Position numbers and translations under genes: made by a program. The notes under the pieces were generated by a model. It saw only the letters and a program-made list of their open reading frames with translations. It was not told the DNA's origin and ran no database searches. A stretch of 9,316 bases of DNA. Origin: an uncultured Prevotella sp. Its GTDB lineage: Bacteria; Bacteroidota; Bacteroidia; Bacteroidales; Bacteroidaceae. The stretch is taken from assembly GCA_905234355.1 (NCBI GenBank), contig CAJOHP010000083.1, positions 1-9,316 on the forward strand, given 5' to 3'. This document shows, piece after piece, positions 1 to 5,822 of the stretch (position 1 is its first letter; each line of letters begins with the position of its first letter).

Positions 1-1
1 G

Positions 2-316
2 TGGATGGCCTACCTGAAGGACGGCATCATCAGCGACGACACCAAAGACCCCGGCCTTCAGGAGGCTCGCAAAAAGCTGGACATCATGAAGATGTCGAAA
101 GAGGAGCAGCGCGCATACCGTGACTATATGGTCAGCGTCTATTCCACTCAGGATGCCTTTGAGACAGCCAGAGCCGAGGGACGTGCCGAAGGCCACGCCG
201 AGGGACGTGCCGAAGGTATTCAGGCAATAGCTCTCAAAATGAAGCAGAGGGGCAAGTCTACAGAAGAGATAGCAGAGCTTACAGACCTGACGAAAGAAGA
301 GATTGAACGGTTGTGA
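2..316 (+). CDS. Rpn-family (PD-(D/E)XK) putative transposase/nuclease, C-terminal part, 5' truncated by window edge
   Basis: The frame is open from the first bases of the window to a TGA at 314-316, so only the C-terminal ~104 residues are present. The ATG at position 5 is probably internal, because the codon before it is an ordinary TGG. The visible part has a charged helical stretch with SKEEQRAYRDYMVS, then a short Ala-Glu-Gly-Arg repeat (ARAEGRAEGHAEGRAEG), then a tail with KMKQRGKSTEEIAELTDLTKEEIERL. That layout (EGRAEG linker, then an 'I-A-x-x-T-x-L-T/S-x-E-E-I' helical tail) is characteristic of Rpn/YhgA-like recombination-promoting nucleases, often annotated as PD-(D/E)XK nuclease family transposases in Bacteroidetes. 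The nuclease core would lie upstream, outside the window, so its catalytic residues cannot be checked. The family assignment rests on the tail alone. Confidence 0.72.
   Translation, partial: WMAYLKDGIISDDTKDPGLQEARKKLDIMKMSKEEQRAYRDYMVSVYSTQDAFETARAEGRAEGHAEGRAEGIQAIALKMKQRGKSTEEIAELTDLTKEEIERL
173..216 (+). repeat. 20-bp perfect direct repeat, 24-bp period, inside the Rpn-like gene
   Basis: GCCGAGGGACGTGCCGAAGG occurs at 173-192 and again, identical, at 197-216, separated by CCAC. It encodes the repeated Ala-Glu-Gly-Arg linker. Because the period is 24 bp (8 codons), gain or loss of a unit keeps the frame, so linker length could vary between strains by slippage. Confidence 0.9.
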
Positions 317-438
317 CAGACAGGCAGCAGCGGCCGCTATCCAGCCGGTCGATTGCGCCAATGTCTATTTGTCTTAATGTCTTATTTTCGCGGTCTACGC
401 AGATATACGGCTATTCCGCGTGTCTGATGCGCCCGTAA

Positions 439-579
439 GACCACTGCTGCCGCACCTCTCACAGGCACAAATGCATAGGCTATGGCGGCGTGGACACGGA
501 GGGCGAGCGCGAGGCCGACTCGCGCCGCCATGGTGTGTGGGACGACGACGAAGAGGAAGAACAGCGCAACACCTGGTAG
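439..579 (+). pseudogene. Possible C-terminal remnant of an acidic protein
   Basis: Between an in-frame TAA at 436-438 and a TAG at 577-579 there are 46 sense codons with no ATG. The second half reads as a plausible protein end: GGVDTEGEREADSRRHG, then VWDDDEEEEQRNTW and stop. The GAC/GAA/GAG-rich stretch resembles real coding DNA more than the Arg/Ala/Pro-rich frames around it. I do not recognise a family. It may be the tail of a decayed gene or chance; the short length and missing start make this weak. Confidence 0.2.
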
Positions 580-604
580 CAACCGGGGGACGGGCTAGCC
601 CACG

Positions 605-652
605 GTAGGGACTCGGACAGGCATAAAGCCAGTCCCTACAGCAGCCTGTCCG
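605..652. repeat. Two interleaved 9-bp perfect inverted repeats
   Basis: GTAGGGACT (605-613) is the exact reverse complement of 631-639, and CGGACAGGC (614-622) is the exact reverse complement of 644-652. The order a-b-a'-b' means the two stems either compete with each other or, if both form, make a pseudoknot-like fold. There is no spacer between the two left arms, so full simultaneous pairing is sterically unlikely. No U-run follows, so this does not look like a simple terminator. Confidence 0.6.
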
Positions 653-707
653 CCCTGCGCCTGCCGCAGCAGCAACCTGTCCGCCCGGCCCTGCCACAGC
701 CTGTCCG
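640..707. repeat. Degenerate tandem repeat, core CCTGTCCG, three copies
   Basis: The core CCTGTCCG starts at 645, 676 and 700. The first two units share longer flanks (AGCA[G/A]CCTGTCCGCCC, then CTGCC), giving imperfect units of about 31 and 27 bp plus a partial third. The reverse complement of the core lies just upstream at 614-621. No coding function is evident. Confidence 0.6.
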
Positions 708-718
708 AGAAGAAAAGA

Positions 719-755
719 ACACAGCCACCCGGTCTGCGAGGCCGGGTGGCTGTGT
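719..755 (-). terminator. Rho-independent terminator of the glycogen operon
   Basis: A perfect 14-bp GC-rich stem is formed by 719-732 (ACACAGCCACCCGG) and 742-755, with a 9-base loop. On the minus strand the stem is followed by TTCTTTTCTTCT (complement of 708-719), a T-rich tract that fits intrinsic termination of leftward transcription. It starts 26 bases beyond the TAA of the phosphorylase gene. The plus-strand side lacks a T-run, so the direction is clear. Confidence 0.88.
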
Positions 756-781
756 ATGTGTATTGCGTAAGGGATTGGGGC

Positions 782-3352
782 TTAGTAGTTGGGCAGCTCC
801 AGCCACTTCACGTAGCAGAAGTCCTGACGGTGGGGCAGGTTCTTGTTCTTCGGATACATGCGCACGGCACTCTTGTACTGTCCTGCCTGCTTGGGAGCGA
901 GCTTGGCCTCGAAGGTGTAGTTGTTGCCCTCATGGCCCACCATCTTCAGCGGCTCGATGCTGTAGATGCTCTCCTGGCCCTCCTTGTTGGTGAAGATGTT
1001 GACCTTCTCGAGTGCGACGGCATCGTCGAGTCCCTGCTCGTTGATGACGTAGCGCAGGGTGTACTCCTGTCCGGTGAGCACGCCGGCGGCTGGGTAGTCC
1101 CACTCACAACTGACCACGCCGATGGCGTCCCAGCGTTCGGCCACGGTCTCTTTCCACAGGGCTATCTCCTTGGCCAGGCGATAGTCGTTCTTCGAGATTT
1201 CCTTGAAGCGCTTGGCCTCCTTCTCATAGAACTTGGAGTAGTAGTCGTCGAGCTGGCGCTTCATAGTATAGTGGGGTGCTATCTGTGCGATGGAGTTCTT
1301 GATGACCTTGATCCATCCCTCGCTCAGACCCTTCTCGTCCTTGTCGTAGTAGAGGGGTATGATCTCGTTCTCGAGCAGCGAGTAGATGGTGGCAGCATCG
1401 AGCTGGTCCTGATAGCCCTGGTTCTGATAGGTGCGCTTCTCGGTGAGTGCCCATCCGGCGCCCTCGCGGTAGCCCTCAAGCCACCATCCGTCCTTGACGC
1501 TGAGGTTGACCACGCCATTCATCTCGGCCTTCTCGCCGCTGGTGCCGCTGGCCTCGAGGGGGCGTGTGGGGGTGTTCATCCAGATATCGACGCCCGAGAC
1601 GAGACGGCGGGCCAGGAGGAAGTCGTAGTCCTCGAGGAAGATGATCTTGCCGAGGAACTCGGGGCGCTGCGAAATCTCGTATATGCGCTTGATGAGTCCC
1701 TGTCCGGCTCCGTCGGCGGGGTGAGCCTTGCCGGCGAAGAGGAAGATGACGGGATGCTCGGGGTCGTTGACTATCTTGGACAGGCGAGTCTCGTCGGTGA
1801 AGAGCAGGTGTGCACGCTTGTAGGTAGCGAAGCGGCGGCAGAAGCCGATGACGAGTGCGTTGGGGTTCATCTTCTCCAGGAGTCGCACCACGCGCGATGG
1901 GTCGCCCTGGTTGCGCAGCCACGTCTCGCGGAACTGCTCCTTGATGTAGTCGAAGAGCTTCTGCTTCAACGCCATGCGCGTGTCCCAGATCTCCTCGTCG
2001 GGCACGTTGTAGATGCCTTCCCAGATGCTCTGGTTGGACTGGTCGTACATGAAGTTCTCGCTGAAGTATCTCTCATAGACCTTGCGCCACTCGGTAGCAG
2101 CCCATGTGGGGAAGTGCACGCCGTTGGTGACGTAGCCCACGTGGTTCTCCTCGGGATAGTAGCCTTTCCAAATGTCGGCAAACATCTTCTGGCTGACCCA
2201 TCCGTGGAGCTTGGACACGCCGTTGACCTCCTGACAGGTGTTGCAGGCGAAGGTAGACATGCAGAACTTCTCGCCGTGGTCGTCGGGGTTGGTGCGTCCC
2301 ATGCCGATGAACTCATCCCAGGAGATGCCGAGCTTTTGCGGATAGGCTCCCATGTACTTGCCGAAGAGTCCCTCGTCGAAGTAGTCGTGGCCTGCAGGCA
2401 CAGGGGTGTGCACAGTGTAAAGACCGCTGGCACGGACGAGCTCCATGGCCTGGTTGAAGGTGAGTCCCTGCTCGATGTAGTCACACAGGCGCTGCAGGTT
2501 GCACAGGGCTGCGTGGCCCTCGTTGCAGTGGTAGATGTCTTTTTTGATGCCGAGCTTCTTCAGTGCGAGCACGCCGCCGATGCCGAGCAGTATCTCCTGC
2601 TTGAGTCGGTTCTCCCAGTCGCCGCCATAGAGCGAGTGGGTGATGGGCTTGTCGAAGTCAGAGTTCATCTCGTTGTCGGTATCAAGCAGGTAGAGCTTGA
2701 TGCGGCCCACGTTGACCTGCCAGAGATAGGCATGCACCTGGTAGTTGTTGTAGGGCACGTCGACGACGACGGGGTTGCCCTCCTTGTCGATGACGCGCTC
2801 GATGGGCAGCGACGAGAAGTTCTGAGCCTCATACTTGGCAATCTGCTGTCCGTCGATGGAGAGCGACTGTGTGAAGTAGCCGAAGCGATAGAGGAATCCC
2901 ACTGCGACCATGTCTACATTGCTGTCGCTGGCCTCTTTGAGGTAGTCGCCTGCGAGCATGCCCAGACCGCCGGAGTAGATCTTGAGTGCGGAGTGCATGC
3001 CGTACTCCATGGAGAAGTAAGCCACGGAGGGGCGCTTCTTGTCGGGTTCCACGTCCATATAGGCACGGAACAGCTTATATACTTCCTTGATGCGCTTCAT
3101 GAGCGTCTTGTCCTTGACAATGGCCTCCTTGCGGGGCAGGCTGAGTTGCTCGAGCAGCTGCACGGGGTTGTGCTTCACGTCGTGATAGAGTTCGGGGTCG
3201 AGGTCGCGGAACAGGTCGCGGGCCTCATAGTTCCACACCCACCAGAGGTTGTGGGCAATCTCGTCGAGACACTTCAGCTCTTCGGGAAGGCTCGACTTCA
3301 CCGTGAGCTCCTTCCACTGCGGAGCATTCACGTAGTCAGCTTTAATCTTCAT
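782..3352 (-). CDS. glgP: Alpha-glucan (glycogen) phosphorylase, GT35, with N-terminal DUF3417
   Basis: Cytosolic pyridoxal-phosphate enzyme that releases glucose-1-phosphate from the non-reducing ends of glycogen or maltodextrin. The 856-residue product starts MKIKADYVNAP. The N-terminal region holds LPEELKCLDEIAHNLWWVWN, typical of the DUF3417 domain of the bacterial/archaeal GlgP subgroup. The core contains YFSMEYGMHSALKIYSGGLG, CNEGHAAL, VHTPVPAGHD, TNGVHFPTW, FCRRFATYKR and NTPTRPLEASGTSGEK. Lys608 in SGEKAEMNG is the expected PLP-binding lysine by position. The ATG at 3352 is preferred: the frame extends 9 codons upstream only to a TTG at 3379, and family members commonly begin near MKIK. 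It lies 40 bases downstream of the glycogen synthase stop on the same strand, has no promoter of its own that I can see, and is followed by a strong terminator, so the two are probably cotranscribed. The length suits this subgroup and no frameshift is seen. Confidence 0.95.
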   Translation of the reverse strand: MKIKADYVNAPQWKELTVKSSLPEELKCLDEIAHNLWWVWNYEARDLFRDLDPELYHDVKHNPVQLLEQLSLPRKEAIVKDKTLMKRIKEVYKLFRAYMDVEPDKKRPSVAYFSMEYGMHSALKIYSGGLGMLAGDYLKEASDSNVDMVAVGFLYRFGYFTQSLSIDGQQIAKYEAQNFSSLPIERVIDKEGNPVVVDVPYNNYQVHAYLWQVNVGRIKLYLLDTDNEMNSDFDKPITHSLYGGDWENRLKQEILLGIGGVLALKKLGIKKDIYHCNEGHAALCNLQRLCDYIEQGLTFNQAMELVRASGLYTVHTPVPAGHDYFDEGLFGKYMGAYPQKLGISWDEFIGMGRTNPDDHGEKFCMSTFACNTCQEVNGVSKLHGWVSQKMFADIWKGYYPEENHVGYVTNGVHFPTWAATEWRKVYERYFSENFMYDQSNQSIWEGIYNVPDEEIWDTRMALKQKLFDYIKEQFRETWLRNQGDPSRVVRLLEKMNPNALVIGFCRRFATYKRAHLLFTDETRLSKIVNDPEHPVIFLFAGKAHPADGAGQGLIKRIYEISQRPEFLGKIIFLEDYDFLLARRLVSGVDIWMNTPTRPLEASGTSGEKAEMNGVVNLSVKDGWWLEGYREGAGWALTEKRTYQNQGYQDQLDAATIYSLLENEIIPLYYDKDEKGLSEGWIKVIKNSIAQIAPHYTMKRQLDDYYSKFYEKEAKRFKEISKNDYRLAKEIALWKETVAERWDAIGVVSCEWDYPAAGVLTGQEYTLRYVINEQGLDDAVALEKVNIFTNKEGQESIYSIEPLKMVGHEGNNYTFEAKLAPKQAGQYKSAVRMYPKNKNLPHRQDFCYVKWLELPNY

Positions 3353-3392
3353 ATTGTGTAGTTTATTGGGGTTTTGCAATAGTTGTTTCTTT

Positions 3393-5090
3393 CTAGCCTA
3401 TCCGTGTCTCCGAAAGCTCAGCCATGCGCTCTTCGGCTCTGCGCAGAGCGATGTCGTAGGCCTCGTAGTAGTAACGGATGAACTGGCTCCAGAGAGCCTT
3501 CTTCGACAGGGCGGCCGCAGCCTTACGGCAGCGCTCCACCTCCTTGTCGGAGAGCTGTGAGAAGTAGGCCACGGCGTCGCGGATGGCGTCGGCCACGTCG
3601 GAGTAGTTGTAGTCGGTGCGGTGTATGACCTTCAAGCCGTCGGTGATGCGGCCCTCGTGTCCGAACTCCTTGTTGGCCCAGAGTCCGAAGCCAGCCAGGT
3701 CGGTAGTGATGCAGGGCACGTGGAAGGCCACGGCCTCGAGCGGGGTATAGCCCCACGGCTCGTAGTAGCTGGGATAGATGCAGAGGTCGTTGCCTACGAG
3801 CACGTCGTAGTACGACAGGTTCATGATGCCGTCGTGGCCGTCGAGATAGCAGGGCAGGAAGATGACCTTCACCTTGTCTTCAGTCCGGTTCTGCATGTCG
3901 TAGTGCTTCATCATATTGAGCACGTTGTCGTGGTTCATCTCGTGCAGCCAGTGGGTAATCATAGGCAACTCCAGCCTCTCGCCGCCCTTCTCCAGGTTTG
4001 CCTTCAGGTCTTCGCGCGGCTCCCTGACCCATGCTGGCACGGTGATGAAGGCCACGACGGTCTTCTTCAGGTCGCGGTCGTGGCGCAGGCGGTTCATGGC
4101 CTCGATGAAGACGTCGATGCCCTTGTTGCGGAACTCGTAGCGCCCGGAGGTCGAGACGATGAGTGCATCGTCGGGCATCTGCACGCCGAGCAGTGCTCCA
4201 GCCACCTCGAGCATGCGTCGGCGTGCGAGCTTGCGCTTGCGCGAAAAAGCCTGCGTCTTGGGCACGAAGCTGTTGTCGAAACCGTTGGGCAGCACCACGT
4301 CGACAGGTTTGTCGAGCAGTTCCTCGCACTCGTGGGCGGTGATGTCGCTCACGGTGGTGAAGCAGTCCACGTGGTGGGCCGTCTGCTTCTCTATGGAGTG
4401 CTTCGACTGCATGTTGAGCTCTTCGGCCATCTGGTCGCCGTTGTAGGCAAAGAGATAGTCGTAGAGGGGTTTCTGGTTGCCGGCGATGCTGCGCCCTATG
4501 CTCGTGGCATGGGTGGTGAAGACGGTGGCTATCTCGGGCACATTATAATTAATGTATAATGCACCCAGACCGCACATCCACTCATTGGCGTGGTAGAGAC
4601 ACCTGGGCGCGGCCTCGGTTGCCTGCTGGTCGTCGGCCGACCGCAGATGGCGGTAGATGCTCTCCACCACACGGGCAGCAGCATAGCTGAACATGGATGC
4701 CTCGTCGTAGTCGCCGTAGGCATGCAGCGAGTCCACCTGATAGTGCTCCCAGAGCATGGTGTAGATCTGGTTCTTTTGCTCAAAGAAGGGTCGGAAGTCT
4801 ACGAGCACTGCCACAGGCTCGCCGGGGATGGTCCATCGGCCCACACGCACACGCAAGCCCTCTTGTGCAGCTTGCTGTCGCCATACGGCCATAAGGCTCT
4901 TATCCTCACTGAAATAGGGGCTCTCATGCTCTGTCCAAAAATCAGGGCCGATGAATATCACTCTATCCTGAAGTCTGTCCTGCAGCGTCTTTGCCCGAGT
5001 GGAGAGGACGGTGTAAATGCCACCTACTTTGTTGCATACCTCCCAGCTCGACTCAAAGATGTAATCGGGCGTTTGAAGTTGTCTGTCCAT
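3393..5090 (-). CDS. Glycogen synthase, GT3 family (eukaryote-like)
   Basis: Elongates alpha-1,4-glucan chains from a nucleotide-activated glucose in the cytosol. The 565-residue product has the KVGG motif at Lys21-Gly24 (WEVCNKVGGIYTV), HANEW in the N-terminal Rossmann domain, TVFTTHATSIGRS, the hinge-region VLPNGFD, STSGRYEFRNKGIDVF, and the C-terminal E-x7-E motif EPWGYTPLE at Glu444-Glu452 followed by CITTDLAGFG. The wording of these motifs matches GT3 (animal/fungal glycogen synthase) rather than the GT5 GlgA of most bacteria, as is usual in Bacteroidetes. GT3 enzymes classically use UDP-glucose, and I infer the same here. The ATG at 5090 (MDRQLQTPDYIFESSWEV) is chosen because an in-frame ATG at 5153 would place the first 21 residues across the -7 box at 5113-5121. 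It is the first gene of a two-gene operon with the phosphorylase; no GlgB or GlgC is in view. Confidence 0.93.
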   Translation of the reverse strand: MDRQLQTPDYIFESSWEVCNKVGGIYTVLSTRAKTLQDRLQDRVIFIGPDFWTEHESPYFSEDKSLMAVWRQQAAQEGLRVRVGRWTIPGEPVAVLVDFRPFFEQKNQIYTMLWEHYQVDSLHAYGDYDEASMFSYAAARVVESIYRHLRSADDQQATEAAPRCLYHANEWMCGLGALYINYNVPEIATVFTTHATSIGRSIAGNQKPLYDYLFAYNGDQMAEELNMQSKHSIEKQTAHHVDCFTTVSDITAHECEELLDKPVDVVLPNGFDNSFVPKTQAFSRKRKLARRRMLEVAGALLGVQMPDDALIVSTSGRYEFRNKGIDVFIEAMNRLRHDRDLKKTVVAFITVPAWVREPREDLKANLEKGGERLELPMITHWLHEMNHDNVLNMMKHYDMQNRTEDKVKVIFLPCYLDGHDGIMNLSYYDVLVGNDLCIYPSYYEPWGYTPLEAVAFHVPCITTDLAGFGLWANKEFGHEGRITDGLKVIHRTDYNYSDVADAIRDAVAYFSQLSDKEVERCRKAAAALSKKALWSQFIRYYYEAYDIALRRAEERMAELSETRIG

Positions 5091-5112
5091 TAGTCGTTCG
5101 TTATTCGAGGGC

Positions 5113-5121
5113 GCAAAGTTA
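5113..5121 (-). promoter_or_regulatory. Bacteroidetes-type -7 box for the glycogen operon
   Basis: Read on the minus strand this is TAACTTTGC, matching the TAnnTTTG consensus recognised by the Bacteroidetes primary sigma factor. It lies 22 bases before the synthase ATG, giving a very short leader. A clear -33 TTTG is not visible at 19-21 bases upstream, where the sequence is a T-rich run. Best candidate promoter for the operon. Confidence 0.6.
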
Positions 5122-5196
5122 CGAAGAAAAAATGAGAAAATGCACTGTTTCACGCATTTATTTTTTATTTTTTCCTATTATTTGATTTATATTGAG

Positions 5197-5205
5197 TAAC
5201 TTTGC
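5197..5205 (+). promoter_or_regulatory. Bacteroidetes-type -7 box for the small exported protein gene
   Basis: TAACTTTGC, 20 bases before the ATG at 5226. It is the mirror image of the leftward box: 5110-5122 and 5196-5208 are a 13-base inverted repeat (GGCGCAAAGTTAC / GTAACTTTGCGCC). The ~75 bases between them are AT-rich. A TTTG at 5181-5184 is only 12 bases upstream, too close for a standard -33 box. Confidence 0.55.
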
Positions 5206-5225
5206 GCCAAAAATACACTATCGGC

Positions 5226-5660
5226 ATGAAACATATCGCACTCACCGCCGCCATGGCGCTGCTCTCGCTGGGGGCATGGTCGCAGACTGACAGCACGCTC
5301 TTCCGCGGCTATTTCGAAAACCGCGAGTACGACGTCTACCTGCGTCTCGACCTTTATGCGCAGGACATTGTGGTGCCAGGCCAGGACTACTACGGGGCGC
5401 TGCCCGGCTATCTGGGCAAGGTCAACAACCCGTTCTGCTGGCTCTTCGTGAGCGCCCGTCTGAAAGGCGAGCGCGAGGCCCTTCTGAGCGTTGTCAACGA
5501 CTACGGGTCGGAAGACCTCGAGGCCACGCTCACCGCACCCGACGACTCTACGCTGCTGCTCCGCCAGGACGAGGGCAGCACCATTAAGGTGCCTCGCGAC
5601 CGCAAGTGGCAGAAGCTGCCCAAGACCATCGCTTTCCGCAGGGTGAAGGGAAGGCCGTGA
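5226..5660 (+). CDS. Small exported protein of unknown function
   Basis: Encodes 144 residues. The N-terminus MKHIALTAAMALLSLGAWSQ is a clear Sec signal peptide (Lys-His, hydrophobic core of ~14, A-W-S-Q end), probably cleaved near Ser19/Gln20. There is no lipobox cysteine, so it should be periplasmic or secreted rather than a lipoprotein. The mature part is about 124 residues, rich in charged and aromatic residues, with FRGYFENREYDVYLRLDLY, a predicted-strand-like centre, and a basic end (RDRKWQKLPKTIAFRRVKGRP). The ATG at 5226 is used rather than an in-frame TTG at 5202, which overlaps the -7 box. I do not recognise a family. It is divergent from the glycogen operon with a short leader; a functional link to glycogen is not shown. 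The composition matches its neighbours, and the signal peptide supports it as a real gene. Confidence 0.8.
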   Translation: MKHIALTAAMALLSLGAWSQTDSTLFRGYFENREYDVYLRLDLYAQDIVVPGQDYYGALPGYLGKVNNPFCWLFVSARLKGEREALLSVVNDYGSEDLEATLTAPDDSTLLLRQDEGSTIKVPRDRKWQKLPKTIAFRRVKGRP

Positions 5661-5732
5661 GCACTGAAGCCTGGTTACTAGAGCAAAAGACGGGGAAAAC
5701 AAGGTAAATTCTCCGGCTTTTTGCCCCGCACC

Positions 5733-5765
5733 TTTGGCTGTTTGCAAATTATTCGCTACCTTTGC
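5733..5765 (+). promoter_or_regulatory. Complete Bacteroidetes promoter for the NTPase-CYTH gene
   Basis: A -33 TTTG at 5733-5736 is followed after exactly 20 bases by TACCTTTGC at 5757-5765, matching the TTTG - 19 to 21 bp - TAnnTTTG consensus. Transcription would start around 5770, leaving a leader of roughly 50 bases before the ATG at 5823. This is the best-formed promoter in the window. Confidence 0.78.
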
Positions 5766-5822
5766 ACCCCGCTTCACCACCAACAGCGCCTTATTCAGCG
5801 GCTACCAAAAAGCAATGCAGCA

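Larger units (their letters stand above)
317..718. other. Gene-poor interval with GC-rich short repeats
   Basis: No intact gene is convincing here. The open frames seen on both strands are short, overlap each other and give Arg/Ala/Pro-rich translations typical of chance frames in GC-rich DNA. What can be seen is: a partial tandem TGTCTTA around 369-384; a possible acidic coding remnant at 439-579; a 10-bp palindrome GGGCTAGCCC at 592-601; and a cluster of direct and inverted repeats at 605-707. The interval lies between the end of a putative transposase-type gene and the terminator of the leftward glycogen operon, so it could be decayed mobile or accessory DNA. That last step is inference. 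Confidence 0.6.

Noticed and set aside
746..3361. 871-codon open frame on the plus strand opposite the phosphorylase gene
   Set aside because: It is the antisense of glgP codon-for-codon, with a Val/Leu/His/Glu-rich translation and no motifs. The minus strand has full GT35 homology, so this is a shadow of GC-biased codon use.
3353..3379. Upstream TTG start adding 9 residues to the phosphorylase
   Set aside because: The ATG at 3352 gives the usual MKIK-type N-terminus and the extra residues look like leader sequence.
3621..4559. 312-codon plus-strand frame opposite the glycogen synthase
   Set aside because: Same type of antisense shadow; the minus-strand GT3 motifs cover the whole stretch.
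5091..5153. Upstream ATG at 5153 adding 21 residues to the glycogen synthase
   Set aside because: It would be transcribed only from beyond the likely -7 box at 5113-5121, and the extra residues are not part of the GT3 fold.
5137..5173. Possible terminator: AAATGC...GCATTT stem followed by T-rich sequence
   Set aside because: The stem is only 6 bp and AT-rich, it lies between two divergent promoters with no transcript reading into it, and T-runs are expected in this AT-rich spacer.
5691..5728. Hairpin CGGGGAAAA / TTTTTGCCCCG after the small exported protein gene as a terminator
   Set aside because: The pairing needs a bulge and a loop of about 18 bases, and there is no T-run after the right arm. 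Too weak to call.
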